Below are positions 1-7,079 of a stretch of DNA of 10,023 nt, piece after piece. Within the stretch, counting starts at the first letter, position 1. Every line of letters begins with the position of its first letter. The notes under the pieces were generated by a model, which saw only the letters and a list, made by a program, of their open reading frames with translations, made no database searches and had not been told where the DNA came from. This DNA comes from Treponema sp. (GTDB taxonomy: Bacteria; Spirochaetota; Spirochaetia; Treponematales; Breznakiellaceae): NCBI GenBank assembly GCA_031266095.1, contig JAISBR010000218.1:1-10023 (forward strand). Reading direction: 5' to 3'. The translations under genes and the position numbers were made by a program.

Positions 1-181
1 TAACACGGCCGTCAGGGTTTTTGAAATTCTCCTGGACATACGTCTTGAGGTTCTCCCGCGCTTCAAAAGCGACCGCGTTCACCGCCTGGGTCGCCGCCCA
101 TTTTATTTCCTGCCGTACATTTTTGCACATATCTTTTATGGCGTTTGGATTTTCAAGGGCATATTTTGCAACATTGCTCAT
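1..181 (-). CDS. Partial phage tail-region protein, N-terminal 60 residues
   Basis: This gene starts with ATG at base 181, one base beyond the stop of the tail tube gene, and runs off the left edge. The visible protein begins MSNVAKYALENPNAIKDM and continues with a helical stretch (WAATQAVNAVAFEAREN) and then NFKNPDGRV. The frame is open throughout. An Ala-rich helix with AxQAxNxxAFxAR followed by an NF.NP-type stretch resembles the start of small phage tail-completion or minor tail proteins, but that is a weak, from-memory resemblance. In contractile-tailed phages the genes after the tube usually encode the tape-measure chaperones and tape measure, so a tail-assembly role is likely from position. 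A weak AGGG lies just upstream; translation is probably coupled to the tube gene. Confidence 0.6.
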   Translation of the reverse strand, partial: MSNVAKYALENPNAIKDMCKNVRQEIKWAATQAVNAVAFEARENLKTYVQENFKNPDGRV

Positions 182-182
182 G

Positions 183-563
183 TTAGCCCTGCTTTTCCAG
201 GGTGGGGCCTTCAAGGGTTACAGGCGCATAGCCCTCCTTGCTCCCTTCGGCGGTTCCGTCACCGGTGAACTGCATACTCCCCGCGTACACCCTGCCATCG
301 CACATGGTAAGGCTTACGTCCAGGTAGGAGTGTTTGTTCATTTCCGTCTGGATAAACTCAAGATCGTCCCGCTCGTGATCGATGTAGACGTTGAGGCCGT
401 CAATCTTCCCGGACTTCCGGGCCTTTGCTATGTGGCTTGAGCCGTCGCCGTGAAGTTTATTTTCGTTTGTCCAGCCGGAAAGCTGGATGCTCAAGTCATC
501 TTCCGCATTACAGACAAACCGCCGTCCGGCGATGGTGATCGATTCCGCTGGCCCTGATGCCAT
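183..563 (-). CDS. Phage tail tube protein (Mu gpM-like)
   Basis: This 126-residue protein is probably the tail tube subunit that stacks in rings inside the contractile sheath. The sequence reads as a small mostly beta protein: ITIAGRRFVCNAEDDLSIQLSG near the N terminus, a charged middle (IDHERDDLEF), then YLDVSLTMCDGRVYAGSMQFTG and a C-terminal tail. This pattern, the length, and the place directly after the sheath gene fit the Mu gpM / Tail_tube family. A strong AAGGAGG site lies just upstream of the ATG. The gene starts 15 bases after the sheath stop and ends one base before the next tail gene. Assignment as tube rests on synteny and general pattern rather than on catalytic motifs, which structural proteins lack. 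Confidence 0.75.
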   Translation of the reverse strand: MASGPAESITIAGRRFVCNAEDDLSIQLSGWTNENKLHGDGSSHIAKARKSGKIDGLNVYIDHERDDLEFIQTEMNKHSYLDVSLTMCDGRVYAGSMQFTGDGTAEGSKEGYAPVTLEGPTLEKQG

Positions 564-578
564 ACTATCCTCCTTCCT

Positions 579-2036
579 CTATTCACCGAAATAAAAACCG
601 AAATAAATATCGGCGCTGGAAACCTCCACGTTGCCCGACAGTTTGCAGGGAAACTGCAGGTCGAGGCGCTTTGGATTCTGGTTACTGATTTTTACCACCA
701 GGCGCTCTTTGGTGAACGCCGCATCCGCGAGGATGGCAAAATCCTGTAGGGAATTGGCAAGGTTCATCAATGCCGTCTTGATGGTCTTAGGCTGTACCGC
801 CTTCGGGTTGCGAGTCGCGGCGGCATCGGGAACCAGCGGCGCTCCCTTTACCTCGTCCGATTCCAGAATCATCCGCACGTTGAAAACAATGTTCTGGAGC
901 TTAAAGATATCCACCACATAACGGTACGCCGGAACGATCTCGTTGTCAGGATGCCAGAAGGTGATAATGTCGTTCAGTTCCGCAACGCTGCCGTTTTTGA
1001 TGTTGGTGGATGCGCCCTTGGCGACGGCGTTGTTACGGACGGTATAATTCTCCTGCGCCTCATCCGGGCCGGCCTTAATTCCGCCCAGGATGCCGTAGTT
1101 GTTATGCGGCGGATTACTGTTGGCCGTGTTCATGATGTTGACCAGGCCTCGGGCGGCGATTACACAGGGAAGCTCCGGGCTGGCGGTGGATTCGATCAGG
1201 CAATTGATGCGATCGGTTTTCCGGGGGCCGGTCACCGCCGTGCGGGTTTCGTAATCGTCGACGCATCCGTGCGCCACAAGGGGTGGTTTTTTCTCAAGTT
1301 CCGACCATCTTCCGTCGCCGAAACTCTGGTACGTGTTGAGGCGGCTTTCCTTGGCATAGTTAAACGTGTTGAGGATCACGGTTTCCCAAATCTGGCCGAT
1401 GGCGGCCAGGGCCGGACCGACCTCCGGGTCTAGCGCTCCGCCTGCCATCGCGGTTATGTCGAAGGTAATGCCGGGAACACTGGTCTCGATAGAGATGGTG
1501 ATATCGTTCCCGCTGTCCCCGCTCCACCTGGCCGTAACGGGAAGCTCGCCGTCATCGATGGTTCCGGTAACGACGGGCATCTCCAGCTTGCTGGCGATCC
1601 GTTCTTTCACCGCGGCAAGGATATCTGCCGGGCCCTGGCCTTTCTGGATGGCAAACTCCACGTCCATTCCCGCAACGGAAACCACGCCGCTTCCGTTTGC
1701 GCCCGCTGCGCCGTCGCACGATATAGCGCCCTCCGCGGGAAGGCTGCCTGTTACCTTTGTCAGCGGATAAAAGGTGATGGGGAAATTCGCTCCCCCGCCG
1801 CCGTCAGGATAAAACTGCCGGGCGGTCAGATGCAGGGGCGATCCGTAACCGTAGCGTTTCGCGATGGCATCCGCGCTCCCTGTTGCCTCATGTTTCTGTG
1901 TGGAGTATGCGGCATCGTCATTGCCGACGCCGATCACCGCAAGCCGCTGCGGTAAGTAACCGCCGCTTCCACTGTTGAAATTGCGGAATTCCACGTTCAC
2001 GCCAGTGACGCGGCTAATTGCCGATGCTGGTAACAT
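579..2036 (-). CDS. Phage contractile tail sheath protein (Mu gpL-like)
   Basis: This 485-residue protein is the tail sheath, whose contraction drives the tube through the host envelope. Length and layout match the Mu gpL sheath family: an N-terminal segment (SRVTGVNVEFRNFN, then LPQRLAVIGVGND), a middle domain with the typical AVKERIASKLEMPVVTG and WSGDSGNDITI stretches (about residues 145-185), the AIGQIWETVILNTFNY helix, an ARGLVN/NYGILGG/NYTVRNNAVAKG region, and a C-terminal domain (about 370-485) with IITFWHPDNE, YRYVVDIFKLQNIVFNVR and a final beta-rich segment ending YFGFYFGE. The start has a perfect AGGAGG six bases upstream of ATG, and the first 23 bases overlap the end of the preceding gene. 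The protein is full length with no visible break. It is the clearest evidence that the phage is a myovirus. Confidence 0.92.
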   Translation of the reverse strand: MLPASAISRVTGVNVEFRNFNSGSGGYLPQRLAVIGVGNDDAAYSTQKHEATGSADAIAKRYGYGSPLHLTARQFYPDGGGGANFPITFYPLTKVTGSLPAEGAISCDGAAGANGSGVVSVAGMDVEFAIQKGQGPADILAAVKERIASKLEMPVVTGTIDDGELPVTARWSGDSGNDITISIETSVPGITFDITAMAGGALDPEVGPALAAIGQIWETVILNTFNYAKESRLNTYQSFGDGRWSELEKKPPLVAHGCVDDYETRTAVTGPRKTDRINCLIESTASPELPCVIAARGLVNIMNTANSNPPHNNYGILGGIKAGPDEAQENYTVRNNAVAKGASTNIKNGSVAELNDIITFWHPDNEIVPAYRYVVDIFKLQNIVFNVRMILESDEVKGAPLVPDAAATRNPKAVQPKTIKTALMNLANSLQDFAILADAAFTKERLVVKISNQNPKRLDLQFPCKLSGNVEVSSADIYFGFYFGE

Positions 2037-2727
2037 CTTGTTCCTCCTGTGATTTATCTGCCAGACCTAATACACGGTCTTTCAGTCTGGATTTTGCGGT
2101 GACCTGTCCGGTATCCACATCAACGGTAAAATCAATGCCCTCCAGAATAACGGACGGCGCTTCGATAGATCGCTCTACAAATTCCACCTCCAGCGTGGAA
2201 CGGATAACGGTGAGCGCCAGGGCCGCCTGAATGGTAGGCGATCCGGCTTCCATTTGAGTGAAGGTTCTGGAGGTAACGGTTCCCCGCATACCGAGGTATG
2301 CGTACTGATCAGACATGACAATGCGCCGGACCAGGCGCATGATCTTCCATGCCCGGAGGGCGGCTGATTTATCATCGCGGAAATTACCGGTGTTGTTTCC
2401 ATCCGCGGTGCAGTCGATAAAAATTACCGCCTTTTCTTTCTGGTTCCCAATCCGGGGGTTCGATGCTGGAACGGTTACTTTGGAAACCAGAATATTGATG
2501 AGGTTAATCTGGCCCTGGCCTATCGCCGCGCCGTCATAGGGCCGGGAGTTTTCCGCGAATACCTGTATGTTATAATCCCGCGCCCGCGGAATTCCCTTGT
2601 CCTGCGCCAGTGCATACTGGTTCTCTAGTTCCAGGGAAAGGAGCGCCGCCAGTTGATCCCGTACGACCTCCAGAATATCGGGGGTCTCAATGAGTTCGGT
2701 AATCTGCGGGTTTGCGCCTTCGCTCAT
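2014..2727 (-). CDS. Probable tail terminator / neck protein
   Basis: This 237-residue protein is not recognised with certainty. It begins with a helical acidic segment (ITELIETPDILEVVRDQLAALLSLELENQYALAQ), continues with a mixed alpha/beta core (NIQVFAENSRPYD, INILVSKVTVP, KAVIFIDCTADG), a helix with RAWKIMRLVRRIVMSDQY, then TLEVEFVERSIEAPSVILEGIDFTVDVD and a charged tail. That core fits a tail terminator fold, and the place, between the FII-like connector and the sheath, is where terminator or tail-completion proteins sit. Its ATG overlaps the stop of the upstream gene (ATGA), so translation is likely coupled; an AGGAG also lies about eight bases upstream. It could instead be another head-tail connector. 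Role is inferred mainly from order. Confidence 0.6.
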   Translation of the reverse strand: MSEGANPQITELIETPDILEVVRDQLAALLSLELENQYALAQDKGIPRARDYNIQVFAENSRPYDGAAIGQGQINLINILVSKVTVPASNPRIGNQKEKAVIFIDCTADGNNTGNFRDDKSAALRAWKIMRLVRRIVMSDQYAYLGMRGTVTSRTFTQMEAGSPTIQAALALTVIRSTLEVEFVERSIEAPSVILEGIDFTVDVDTGQVTAKSRLKDRVLGLADKSQEEQDVTSIGN

Positions 2728-3086
2728 GCCTCCGGCTCCTCAAGGTCAAATCCCATGGTGAAATAGAAAAGCCCGATGGTGTTATCGGGATTCACTTCCT
2801 GAATATACAAATGATGGACGCTTCCCTTCCACGGGTCGGGAACATCCGCCTGCCAGCCGCGCTCCGGTTGTACCGGGAGCCGCTTGATCAGGCAGGTAGT
2901 AGTAATGGTGCGGTTGATAATACTTTCTCCGGTAATGGGATCGACCAGGATGGTTGTATCGCCGACCGTTCCTGTTACCGGATACCGCATACCGGCCGGA
3001 CAAATGAGCGTGTAGGGACTTCCCGCCGCATCAGGATTTTCAAGAGTCTTTTCCAGATACATTTGGGAAAGTTCCCGCACGTTCAT
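2724..3086 (-). CDS. Putative head-tail joining protein (lambda FII position)
   Basis: This is a 120-residue soluble protein with a short N-terminal helix (MNVRELSQMYLEKTLENP) followed by a beta-rich body: SPYTLICPAGMRYPVTGTVGDTTILVDPITGE, then TTTCLIKRLP and HHLYIQEVNPDNTIGLFYFTMGFDL. A short helix plus a small beta barrel, in the slot after the capsid genes and before the tail genes, fits lambda gpFII-type head completion proteins that seal the portal and receive the tail. It overlaps its neighbours on both sides by ATGA junctions and has no good ribosome site of its own, so its translation probably depends on the upstream coiled-coil gene. The family call is by position and fold impression only. 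Confidence 0.55.
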   Translation of the reverse strand: MNVRELSQMYLEKTLENPDAAGSPYTLICPAGMRYPVTGTVGDTTILVDPITGESIINRTITTTCLIKRLPVQPERGWQADVPDPWKGSVHHLYIQEVNPDNTIGLFYFTMGFDLEEPEA

Positions 3087-3733
3087 GGTATTTTGGCCGC
3101 CTCTTCTTTGGCTTCTTCCAAATTGGCTTCGGCGGCAACGACATCATCCTCCGCTTTTTCCACGGCGGCGCAGGCGGCCCTGTATTCCGGCGTGTCGGCG
3201 TCCTCCCTGGCGATCCGCAGGTCGTTCAGGGCGGCTTTGAGAGCCTCCCGTGCGGCCTGTGTCCTGCCTTCGGCTTCCTGCTTTGCGTCGCCTTTGGCTT
3301 TTTCCGTTTCGGTTACGGCGGCTTTCACGACATCCTCAGCGCTGCGGACGGCGGCCTCAAGCCCGTCAATCTTTGCCTTAAACTGCGTCTCGCTTTTTTC
3401 CTTGACGGCGAGGGCGGCACCCTGGACGGCCTTGAGCTTATCCTGCGCGGTTTTCAGGGCGGCCTCGGCGGTCTGTACTTTGCGGGCGGCGTCCTCACGT
3501 TCCTTAACGCGCCGGGCGGCCTCGGCCTGTGCCGCCTTATCCCCCGCGGTGATCTTAGCCTCGGCCTCCTCTTTGGCAAGCTGGTCTGTGGATTTTCCGG
3601 CGACAATACTCCCTTTCTGTACCCTTTTCAAAAAGGCCTTTTTATCAGAGAAATCCTTCTCGGAGATTTCGTTGCCGGGGCCTAAAATCCCGCGGGGCGT
3701 AGTGAACGAATGTCCTTTTGCTACGATATACAT
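3083..3733 (-). CDS. Alanine-rich coiled-coil protein in lambda FI position
   Basis: This 216-residue protein has two parts. Residues 1-48 look like a small globular domain (MYIVAKGHSFTTPRGILGPG, then NEISEKDF and KKAFLKRVQKGSIV), similar in style to short phage proteins that carry a 'G..y.pG.ei' barrel-like motif. Residues about 50-215 are almost wholly Ala, Lys, Glu, Asp, Gln and Arg in heptad-like order, predicting a long coiled coil with a break near DTPEYRAA (about 179-186). It starts 12 bases after the capsid stop with a strong AAGGAGG site. Lambda has FI, a small packaging accessory protein, in this slot between E and FII. Whether this protein acts in packaging, as a neck part or as a head fibre is unknown. 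Its low-complexity composition makes database matches to unrelated coiled coils likely. Confidence 0.75.
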   Translation of the reverse strand: MYIVAKGHSFTTPRGILGPGNEISEKDFSDKKAFLKRVQKGSIVAGKSTDQLAKEEAEAKITAGDKAAQAEAARRVKEREDAARKVQTAEAALKTAQDKLKAVQGAALAVKEKSETQFKAKIDGLEAAVRSAEDVVKAAVTETEKAKGDAKQEAEGRTQAAREALKAALNDLRIAREDADTPEYRAACAAVEKAEDDVVAAEANLEEAKEEAAKIP

Positions 3734-3745
3734 CCAGTCCTCCTT

Positions 3746-4855
3746 TTATTCGCCCGTGTATAGGCAGCCGAGGCGCAGGCGGGAAGCCGGAACAAAGAGC
3801 GGGCGGCTCCTGGTGCGGCCTTTGTAGGTTTCGGCATCCTCGTCAAACCAGACGCGGACTTTAAAGTCGTACTCGCCCTCGACGGTGATCTTGTTTCCGA
3901 ACAGCGGATCAAAGACCGGGTCGAGTTTGATGTTGGGGATACCGCCGAAATAACGGCGGAAATCCATCGCTTCAAAGGAGGGAAGGAAAATCACCTTATC
4001 GGGGTCAAGGAAGTAGCTGGTGACATCCGGCTGCTTCCAGGGATTGTAGGTGGCGTCGTATCCCCAAAAAAGGCGGATGTGGCCGTCCGTGTTGAGTTTG
4101 CCCAGGTAAGCCGCGCCCTTGTCCCGCATCTGCGGAGAGATTTCCAGGGTGTTGAGAATGTTCTTGTCCAGGTTTTTTTGAACCTGTTCGTTGTTCAGGA
4201 AATCCCGCCAGGAGTTTTTCCCCATGATGTAATTGACGACGTCCACCTGACCGTCCGGGCGTATAACATCGTCCAGGTGGTTGAGATCATCGATGGGCTT
4301 GGCGCTGGGATTTTTCCAGGGCACGGTAACTTCGGGGAAATGGCTTTCCGGGATTAGATAATCAAGCTCGTTGATTTCGTTTCCCTCTTCGTCGGTGAGC
4401 TTACATTTCCCCGTGGTTAAGACCTGCGCCGCCTGATACTCCATCGCGTTCTTGATCATGCGGATGTGCTTGTTGGTGCCCTCCTTAATTTTTGTTGCCA
4501 TGCGCCCATACCAGTTGACGGTTCCCTGGACAAGGGCGCTCTCGCCGGGGAATCGCCCCATAAGCTGGGTGATGTCGACGGGTGTTTCCAGCGAGTAGAC
4601 CGGGAAGGAAACCTCCATATTCCCGAATTTGTCAATGGTGATCACCACCGCTCCGGTACTAAGATTGCGCACAACGGGGGCCATATCGTTTCCGCCGTAA
4701 ACCATATCCATGCTGATCTTGTTTACGTCGGTGAAGGATTCCGGCGTCACTTTGAAAAGCGACGTCAGGAATCCCATTTTTTTGATGTCCGGCTGCTGCT
4801 GGTACATCTCGACAACCTGCTGAAGCAGGGTGGGCATACTGCTGGCCATTTTCAT
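3746..4855 (-). CDS. Phage major capsid protein (lambda gpE family)
   Basis: This 369-residue protein is the major head shell subunit of the lambda gpE family, which has the HK97 fold. Seen in sequence: an N-terminal LLQQVVEMYQQQPDIKKMGFL, SLFKVTPESFTDVNKISMDMVYG, a beta-rich YSLETPVDITQLMGRFPGES, a spine helix region rich in ARG/LYS (KEGTNKHIRMIKNAMEYQAAQVL), a peripheral region with NSWRDFLNNEQVQKNLD, and a C-terminal IRLFWGYDATY / DPDKVIFLPSFEAMDFRRYFGGIPN / RPLFVPASRLRLGCLYTGE segment. These are typical of the family, and the length is slightly above the 341 residues of lambda E. An AAGGAGAG site precedes the ATG at 4855; a second ATG two codons further in (4849) is also possible. It lies directly after the decoration gene, as in lambda. 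Confidence 0.93.
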   Translation of the reverse strand: MKMASSMPTLLQQVVEMYQQQPDIKKMGFLTSLFKVTPESFTDVNKISMDMVYGGNDMAPVVRNLSTGAVVITIDKFGNMEVSFPVYSLETPVDITQLMGRFPGESALVQGTVNWYGRMATKIKEGTNKHIRMIKNAMEYQAAQVLTTGKCKLTDEEGNEINELDYLIPESHFPEVTVPWKNPSAKPIDDLNHLDDVIRPDGQVDVVNYIMGKNSWRDFLNNEQVQKNLDKNILNTLEISPQMRDKGAAYLGKLNTDGHIRLFWGYDATYNPWKQPDVTSYFLDPDKVIFLPSFEAMDFRRYFGGIPNIKLDPVFDPLFGNKITVEGEYDFKVRVWFDEDAETYKGRTRSRPLFVPASRLRLGCLYTGE

Positions 4856-4863
4856 ACTCTCCT

Positions 4864-5304
4864 TTACACCGGGGTGTCAGGGTTTACCCGTGACACGTCA
4901 TTAGCTGCTACGGCGATAATGCCGAAATTCCGCAGGGCATCGGCCTGGTCGTTGGTTATCGGTTCGCCGTCAAGATTCAAAAGGTCTCTCCGTACCGAGC
5001 CGCCGATAAGGGCGCGGAAACCCATGTCCGCGGGTTCCGCCCCTCTGTTTACAAGATTGAAAGGCATAACTGCGACGGGAATGTCCCCCGGAGTCGGCGG
5101 GGTTTCCCATCCGCCGCCGTCCGCGGGATTGCCGGGGTCTGGCGGCGTATCGGTTGCGACGGCAAACTTGGCGCCGTCCCGCTTCAGAATTGTCCCCGCC
5201 TTTACGGTAGCGCCCGCAGCGACGGTGATGGTTCCCTGTTCGAATTTTCCGCTGCCAAGTTGGAGCGCCCTGTTGACGATGGTATCGAACGTTACGCCGT
5301 CCAT
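4864..5304 (-). CDS. Phage head decoration protein (lambda gpD-like)
   Basis: This 146-residue protein belongs to the lambda gpD head-decoration family, trimers of which bind and stabilise the expanded capsid. The family pattern is visible: GTITVAAGATVKAGTILKRDG (about 24-44), a beta segment with IPVAVMPFNLVNRG, and the C-terminal FRALIGGSVRRDLLNLDGEP followed by an ADALRNFGIIAV segment that matches the 'A..LR..GI' end of gpD. It is longer than lambda D (110 residues) mostly because of a Pro/Gly-rich insert at about residues 52-73 (TPPDPGNPADGGGWETPPTP). A GGAGGG site six bases upstream supports the ATG. The gene overlaps the end of the protease/scaffold gene by 13 bases and is followed by the capsid gene, as in lambda. 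Confidence 0.9.
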   Translation of the reverse strand: MDGVTFDTIVNRALQLGSGKFEQGTITVAAGATVKAGTILKRDGAKFAVATDTPPDPGNPADGGGWETPPTPGDIPVAVMPFNLVNRGAEPADMGFRALIGGSVRRDLLNLDGEPITNDQADALRNFGIIAVAANDVSRVNPDTPV

Positions 5305-5663
5305 GATTTACCCTCCATTGTTTTTCCCCGGACGCCAAGAGAAAAAGCGTGGGAGAGGGCCTTGGCGTCAATGTCTTCCCCGCCCTGGGAGGTGTTGATA
5401 TCTCCCACATCGTCCGCATTGCGGGCGGCGATGCGGTTATTCTTCATCGAAAGAGCGAGGTACTCGGCGCGGACGGCCTCGTCCATGCTTGACTTCCCCT
5501 CTTCAATGTACTTTGCCGCGGTCTCCAGTGATCCCGCCTCTTTGCCCAGCGTAAGGTGGGCGTTTACCCTGGCCCGCTCTTTTTCGAGCGCGGCCTTTTC
5601 GCCGAGGGCGAAGACCGCTTCATAGCAGGCTTTGTCTTGAGCTAACAATTCTTCCGGTTTCAT
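5292..5663 (-). CDS. Nested in-frame capsid scaffold protein (Nu3-like arrangement)
   Basis: An internal ATG at 5663, in the same frame as the protease, is preceded by a very strong ribosome site (GGAGGAGGAAGT directly before ATG). Starting there gives a 123-residue protein, MKPEELLAQDKACYEAVFAL..., with charged helices (KAALEKERARVNAHLTLGKE, AAKYIEEGKSSMDEAVRAEY) and a disordered-looking Gly/Asp-rich segment before the C terminus. In lambda, scaffold Nu3 is made the same way, from an in-frame start inside the 3' part of the protease gene C. The same two-product layout here supports one gene coding a protease-scaffold fusion and a free, more abundant scaffold. The purine run also encodes the Gly-Gly-Gly-Ser linker, so coincidence cannot be fully excluded, but match and position are good. 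Confidence 0.75.
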   Translation of the reverse strand: MKPEELLAQDKACYEAVFALGEKAALEKERARVNAHLTLGKEAGSLETAAKYIEEGKSSMDEAVRAEYLALSMKNNRIAARNADDVGDINTSQGGEDIDAKALSHAFSLGVRGKTMEGKSWTA

Positions 5664-6476
5664 ACTTCCTCCTCCGGGAGTGCTATTTGAATTAAAAACG
5701 GGGGGAGGTGTCCCGGCGGCTTCGGTTGTCCGGCTTCCGGCACCCCTGTCCTCCCCGTGGCTGCAGGCAGACCCCTGCCTATAGTTTCCCTGGTAAAGTG
5801 CGACGGCTTTTTCTATGTCGGTCCGGTATGCCTTGCCGTCTTTTTCCCCGGCCGTTCTGCCGGTTTCCATTGCCTTGTTTACGGCAAATTTTGCGTTGAT
5901 TATTAAATTGTCCCTGGCATCGATGGAGACGCCGCTCTCCTCTAACACAATGGCGTCAAAGTTGTTTGCAAACCCGGCATCAACGATCTCCTTGCCGACA
6001 TAGTAGGTCTCCTCGTCCATTGCTTTGCGGATGTCTTTTTCACTCTGCCCGGAAACGGCGGCGTGGACGGAACCGTACATAGCGGCGAGCTTTTCCAGAT
6101 ACAGCGCTTCCCTTTGAAGATCCCGGTAATCCCCCCAGGTGTATGTCCACGGATTGTGAATCATGACTATGGAATTATCGCTCACCGTAATCACGGCGTT
6201 CCGGTCGACGGTTCTGGCGGCCAGCGCGATGTAGCTGGCCATGCTCAAGGCCATGCAGTTAATCCGTACCGAAACCGGATGCGTTTTTGCGTGATCCCGG
6301 AGGAGATTGAAAATAACCACGCCCTCGTAGACCGAGCCGCCTGCGGAATTGATGTTTACCTGTATCTCCTCCCCGTCCAGGAGGCCCGCAAGCTGCTCTT
6401 TGACGGTTTTGGCGGTCACGCCGGAGTCCGTCCACCAGTCATATCCAATGTCGCCTTCAATGGTCACTACTTTCAT
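5292..6476 (-). CDS. Phage prohead protease, ClpP/S14 type, with C-terminal scaffold domain
   Basis: This 394-residue protein is a ClpP-fold serine protease that matures the prohead. From the ATG at 6476: KVVTIEGDIGYDWW opens the fold, QVNINSAGGSVYEGVVIFNLL is the typical oxyanion-region motif, the likely nucleophile is Ser78 in MALSMASY, the likely His is His107 in MIHNPW, and the likely acid is Asp154 in AMDEETYY, followed by VGKEIVDAGFA. After about residue 180 comes a variable linker ending in a Pro/Ser/Gly-rich stretch, then a helical C-terminal part (from about 272) that looks like a scaffold. I chose the ATG at 6476, which has GAGGAAACC before it; an in-frame TTG at 6509 has no ribosome site. 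Lambda uses an S49 protease (gpC) here, so this is a different protease family in the same slot. Confidence 0.92.
   Translation of the reverse strand: MKVVTIEGDIGYDWWTDSGVTAKTVKEQLAGLLDGEEIQVNINSAGGSVYEGVVIFNLLRDHAKTHPVSVRINCMALSMASYIALAARTVDRNAVITVSDNSIVMIHNPWTYTWGDYRDLQREALYLEKLAAMYGSVHAAVSGQSEKDIRKAMDEETYYVGKEIVDAGFANNFDAIVLEESGVSIDARDNLIINAKFAVNKAMETGRTAGEKDGKAYRTDIEKAVALYQGNYRQGSACSHGEDRGAGSRTTEAAGTPPPVFNSNSTPGGGSMKPEELLAQDKACYEAVFALGEKAALEKERARVNAHLTLGKEAGSLETAAKYIEEGKSSMDEAVRAEYLALSMKNNRIAARNADDVGDINTSQGGEDIDAKALSHAFSLGVRGKTMEGKSWTA
5650..5675 (-). promoter_or_regulatory. Strong internal ribosome binding site for the nested scaffold
   Basis: On the minus strand, immediately before the internal ATG at 5663, lies GGAGGAGGAAGT, an extended match to the anti-Shine-Dalgarno sequence. 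It is stronger than the site of the full-length protease gene (GAGGAAACC before 6476). The difference suggests more scaffold than protease would be made. It also encodes a Gly-Gly-Gly-Ser linker in the longer product. Confidence 0.7.
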
Positions 6477-6533
6477 GGTTTCCTCATTATGTGTTTCCTG
6501 AAACTCCAAAAGCTATTAACTTTTTTGAAATTA

Positions 6534-7079
6534 TCATTCGGCCGTTTCATTTTTTTCACAGAATACAAAATTCAAGTATTGAATCCACTGATCTTCATGG
6601 GCCACAAAATATTTCGGACAGTCTTTTCCGGTTATATCAAAATGGCGGTATACGTTCCGCCGTCCCAGGTTATACCGCTCGCATAGTTCCCGTATTAATT
6701 CTTTTGCGGACTCCAGAGTCGCCTCGGTGAATTCCCCTTCCCAATTGGTATGGCATAGCTCTATGCCCAGGGTGCAGTTGTTTGGGTAGGAGGATAATTC
6801 TTGTAATGCCCGCTCGGTGTACTTTTGCGCTCCCACATGGTATCCTACCTCGTTCTCCAAAAGGCACTGCAAAACTTCACCCTCAAGACCGATGATAAAA
6901 TGAGCGCCCGCGTAGCGCTCGTCAACACCATGCTTGAGGCTTTCAAAGTAATTCCGGTTCTGCTCGACGGTGGTTTTCGGGTTTGCTACCCAATGCACGA
7001 CAATTCCCTTGACCGGGGCCAGGGCTTTGCCGGGCCGTGAGTACGGATTAACGGTCAATAATTTTTCTATGATTTTCAT
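6534..7079 (-). CDS. N-acetylmuramoyl-L-alanine amidase endolysin (Amidase_2 type)
   Basis: This 181-residue protein is a zinc amidase that cuts the bond between N-acetylmuramic acid and L-alanine in peptidoglycan, acting as the phage endolysin. Likely zinc ligands are His29 (IVVHW), His146 (YRHFDI) and Cys154 (GKDCP), the T7 lysozyme / Amidase_2 pattern; Lys152 sits in the GKDCP motif. Other family marks are AHFIIGLEGEVLQCL (59-73), GYHVGAQ (79-85), and TLGIELCH (103-110). There is no signal peptide and no separate cell-wall-binding domain, so export needs a holin, consistent with the membrane genes upstream. Its ATG overlaps the stop of the DUF4406 gene (ATGA), suggesting coupled translation, and no strong ribosome site is present. 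It is followed, after 57 bases, by the prohead protease. Confidence 0.92.
   Translation of the reverse strand: MKIIEKLLTVNPYSRPGKALAPVKGIVVHWVANPKTTVEQNRNYFESLKHGVDERYAGAHFIIGLEGEVLQCLLENEVGYHVGAQKYTERALQELSSYPNNCTLGIELCHTNWEGEFTEATLESAKELIRELCERYNLGRRNVYRHFDITGKDCPKYFVAHEDQWIQYLNFVFCEKNETAE

Noticed and set aside
2712..3827. Long plus-strand open frame of 371 codons
   Set aside because: It is antisense to the coiled-coil, FII-like and terminator genes; it is Ala/Ser-rich low complexity from the reverse of Ala/Glu/Lys codons and shows no recognisable domain.
4466..5398. Plus-strand open frame of 310 codons
   Set aside because: It lies opposite the capsid and decoration genes, which have clear family matches and ribosome sites; the antisense protein has no domain pattern.
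6477..6533. Possible promoter or terminator between amidase and protease
   Set aside because: The 57-base gap is AT-rich but I see no convincing hairpin with T-run or paired -35/-10 boxes on the minus strand.
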